From Acidobacteriota bacterium (GTDB taxonomy: Bacteria > Acidobacteriota > Vicinamibacteria > Vicinamibacterales > Fen-181), in assembly GCA_003157675.1 (NCBI GenBank), contig PMKG01000391.1, positions 1-5,562 on the forward strand: a DNA stretch of 5,562 nt. Direction: 5' to 3'. Both the position numbers and the translations under genes were made by a program. Below the pieces are notes generated by a model. That model worked only from the letters and a program-made list of their open reading frames with translations, ran no database searches and was not told the DNA's origin. Shown here in pieces: positions 4,952 through 5,562 of the stretch (within the stretch, counting starts at the first letter, position 1; each line of letters opens with the position of its first letter).

Positions 4952-5377
4952 GTGCTCCCGGGTCTCGCCGTCTTCTGGGTCATCCTCATCGTGCTGCTCG
5001 TGGCCGTCGTGCTCGACCGCGGGCTGTTCCGCCCGCTCGGGCGCGTGATGCGCGAGCGGGAGGCGGCGATTCGCTCCGCCCAGGAACTGGCCCAGGCCGC
5101 TGCCGCGAAAGCCCGCGAGGCCGCGGCCGAGTTCGAGCGGCGCACGAAGGCCGCGCAGGCCGAGATCTACCACGAGATGGACGAGAACCGCCGCCTGGCC
5201 GGCGAGACGAGATCCGCGCTGATGGCCGAGACGCGCCGGGACGTCGACTCCCAGGTGGCCGACGCCAGCGCGCGCCTGAAGGCGCAGGCCAGCGAGGCGC
5301 GGGCGCAGCTCGAGAAGGAGGCCGATGCTCTCGGCGAGGCCATCGTCGAACGCGTGCTCGATCGGAAAGTGTCGTGA
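4952..5377 (+). CDS. atpF: F0F1 ATP synthase subunit b (peripheral stalk)
   Basis: Subunit b anchors the peripheral stalk of the ATP synthase: one N-terminal membrane helix followed by a long coiled coil that reaches F1. The 141-residue product fits this. It has a hydrophobic helix at about residues 5-21 (LAVFWVILIVLLVAVVL), then the hallmark DRGLFRPLGRVMREREAAI. A long Ala/Glu/Arg/Lys-rich coiled coil with MAETRRDVDSQVADASARLKAQ follows, ending LGEAIVERVLDRKVS. It is slightly shorter than E. coli b (156). The start is GTG 4952, preceded by TGGAGGTG with GGAGG at 4938-4942, nine bases upstream. It is probably the first atp gene of an operon continuing to the right. Since a second b-like gene seems to follow, this could be called b or b'. 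Confidence 0.88.
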   Translation: MLPGLAVFWVILIVLLVAVVLDRGLFRPLGRVMREREAAIRSAQELAQAAAAKAREAAAEFERRTKAAQAEIYHEMDENRRLAGETRSALMAETRRDVDSQVADASARLKAQASEARAQLEKEADALGEAIVERVLDRKVS

Positions 5378-5450
5378 TCCGTTGACCCGCACTCCGGCCA
5401 CACCATCCGCGACTCCCCTGACGCCGACCGCCCACGCCGCACGCCGCCGG

Positions 5451-5562
5451 ATGGCACGCGCGGTCGTCGCGGTGGCCGTGCTCGTGTGGGCGTTGTGGGG
5501 ACCGCCGGCCGGCGCGGCGAGCCAGGGTCCGTCGGCCTCGCCACCCGCGGCCGAAGCCGCCG
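5451..5562 (+). CDS. Secretory-type N-terminus of next gene, probably a second F0 b-type subunit (truncated by window end)
   Basis: The frame is open from here to the right edge. From ATG 5451 it encodes MARAVVAVAVLVWALWGPPAGAA, a signal-peptide-like segment (basic start, hydrophobic core, Ala-x-Ala-like end), followed by a Ser/Pro/Ala-rich stretch typical of a linker. The same frame opens further upstream from TTG 5382, five bases after the previous stop, which would add 23 residues including RRR before the Met. No strong ribosome binding site decides between them. A second b subunit with a cleavable or extra N-terminal hydrophobic segment and a low-complexity linker is known next to atpF in several non-proteobacterial and delta-type lineages. 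That assignment is made from position only; no b-family motif is inside the window. Confidence 0.5.
   Translation, partial: MARAVVAVAVLVWALWGPPAGAASQGPSASPPAAEAA

Overview
This is a high-GC bacterial chromosomal window with every recognisable gene on the + strand, in the order mnmG (3' end only), rsmG, parA, parB, selD, an F0 ATP synthase b subunit, and the start of a further gene that looks like a second b-type subunit. Gene content and composition suggest a high-GC member of Acidobacteriota or a similar deep lineage. That rests on remembered gene order (tRNA-modification and segregation genes followed by the atp operon, with a second b subunit carrying an extended secretory-type N-terminus), so the taxonomy is an inference.

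Left part (1-1546): the C-terminal part of MnmG (tRNA wobble-uridine modification) followed by RsmG (16S rRNA m7G methyltransferase). Middle (1547-3452): two parS-like 16-mers in opposite orientation directly after rsmG, a hairpin-rich leader, then parA and parB. This is a compact chromosome segregation module carrying its own centromere-like sites. Base composition changes at this junction: the + strand is G-rich over mnmG-rsmG and C-rich from parA onward, although gene direction does not change.

The 336-base stretch between parB and selD has no credible gene but is rich in structure. It holds four copies of a ~10-mer at 20-21 base spacing, a long AT-centred palindrome made of two TGACCC-N2-GGGTCA-type dyads, and an array of eight 7-base repeats ending next to the selD ribosome binding site.

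The main finding is selD (3789-4823). Its reading frame runs through an in-frame TGA at codon 13, exactly where the catalytic Cys/Sec of selenophosphate synthetase belongs, three residues before the essential Lys. Two adjacent hairpins just downstream are candidate bacterial SECIS elements. SelD is therefore most likely itself a selenoprotein, so the organism should decode UGA as selenocysteine. A standard caller would start this gene at 3873 and lose its active site.

Right part (4824-5562): an extended -10 type promoter candidate, the F0 b subunit gene with a GTG start, and the truncated next gene with a signal-peptide-like N-terminus. This is presumably the start of the atp operon.
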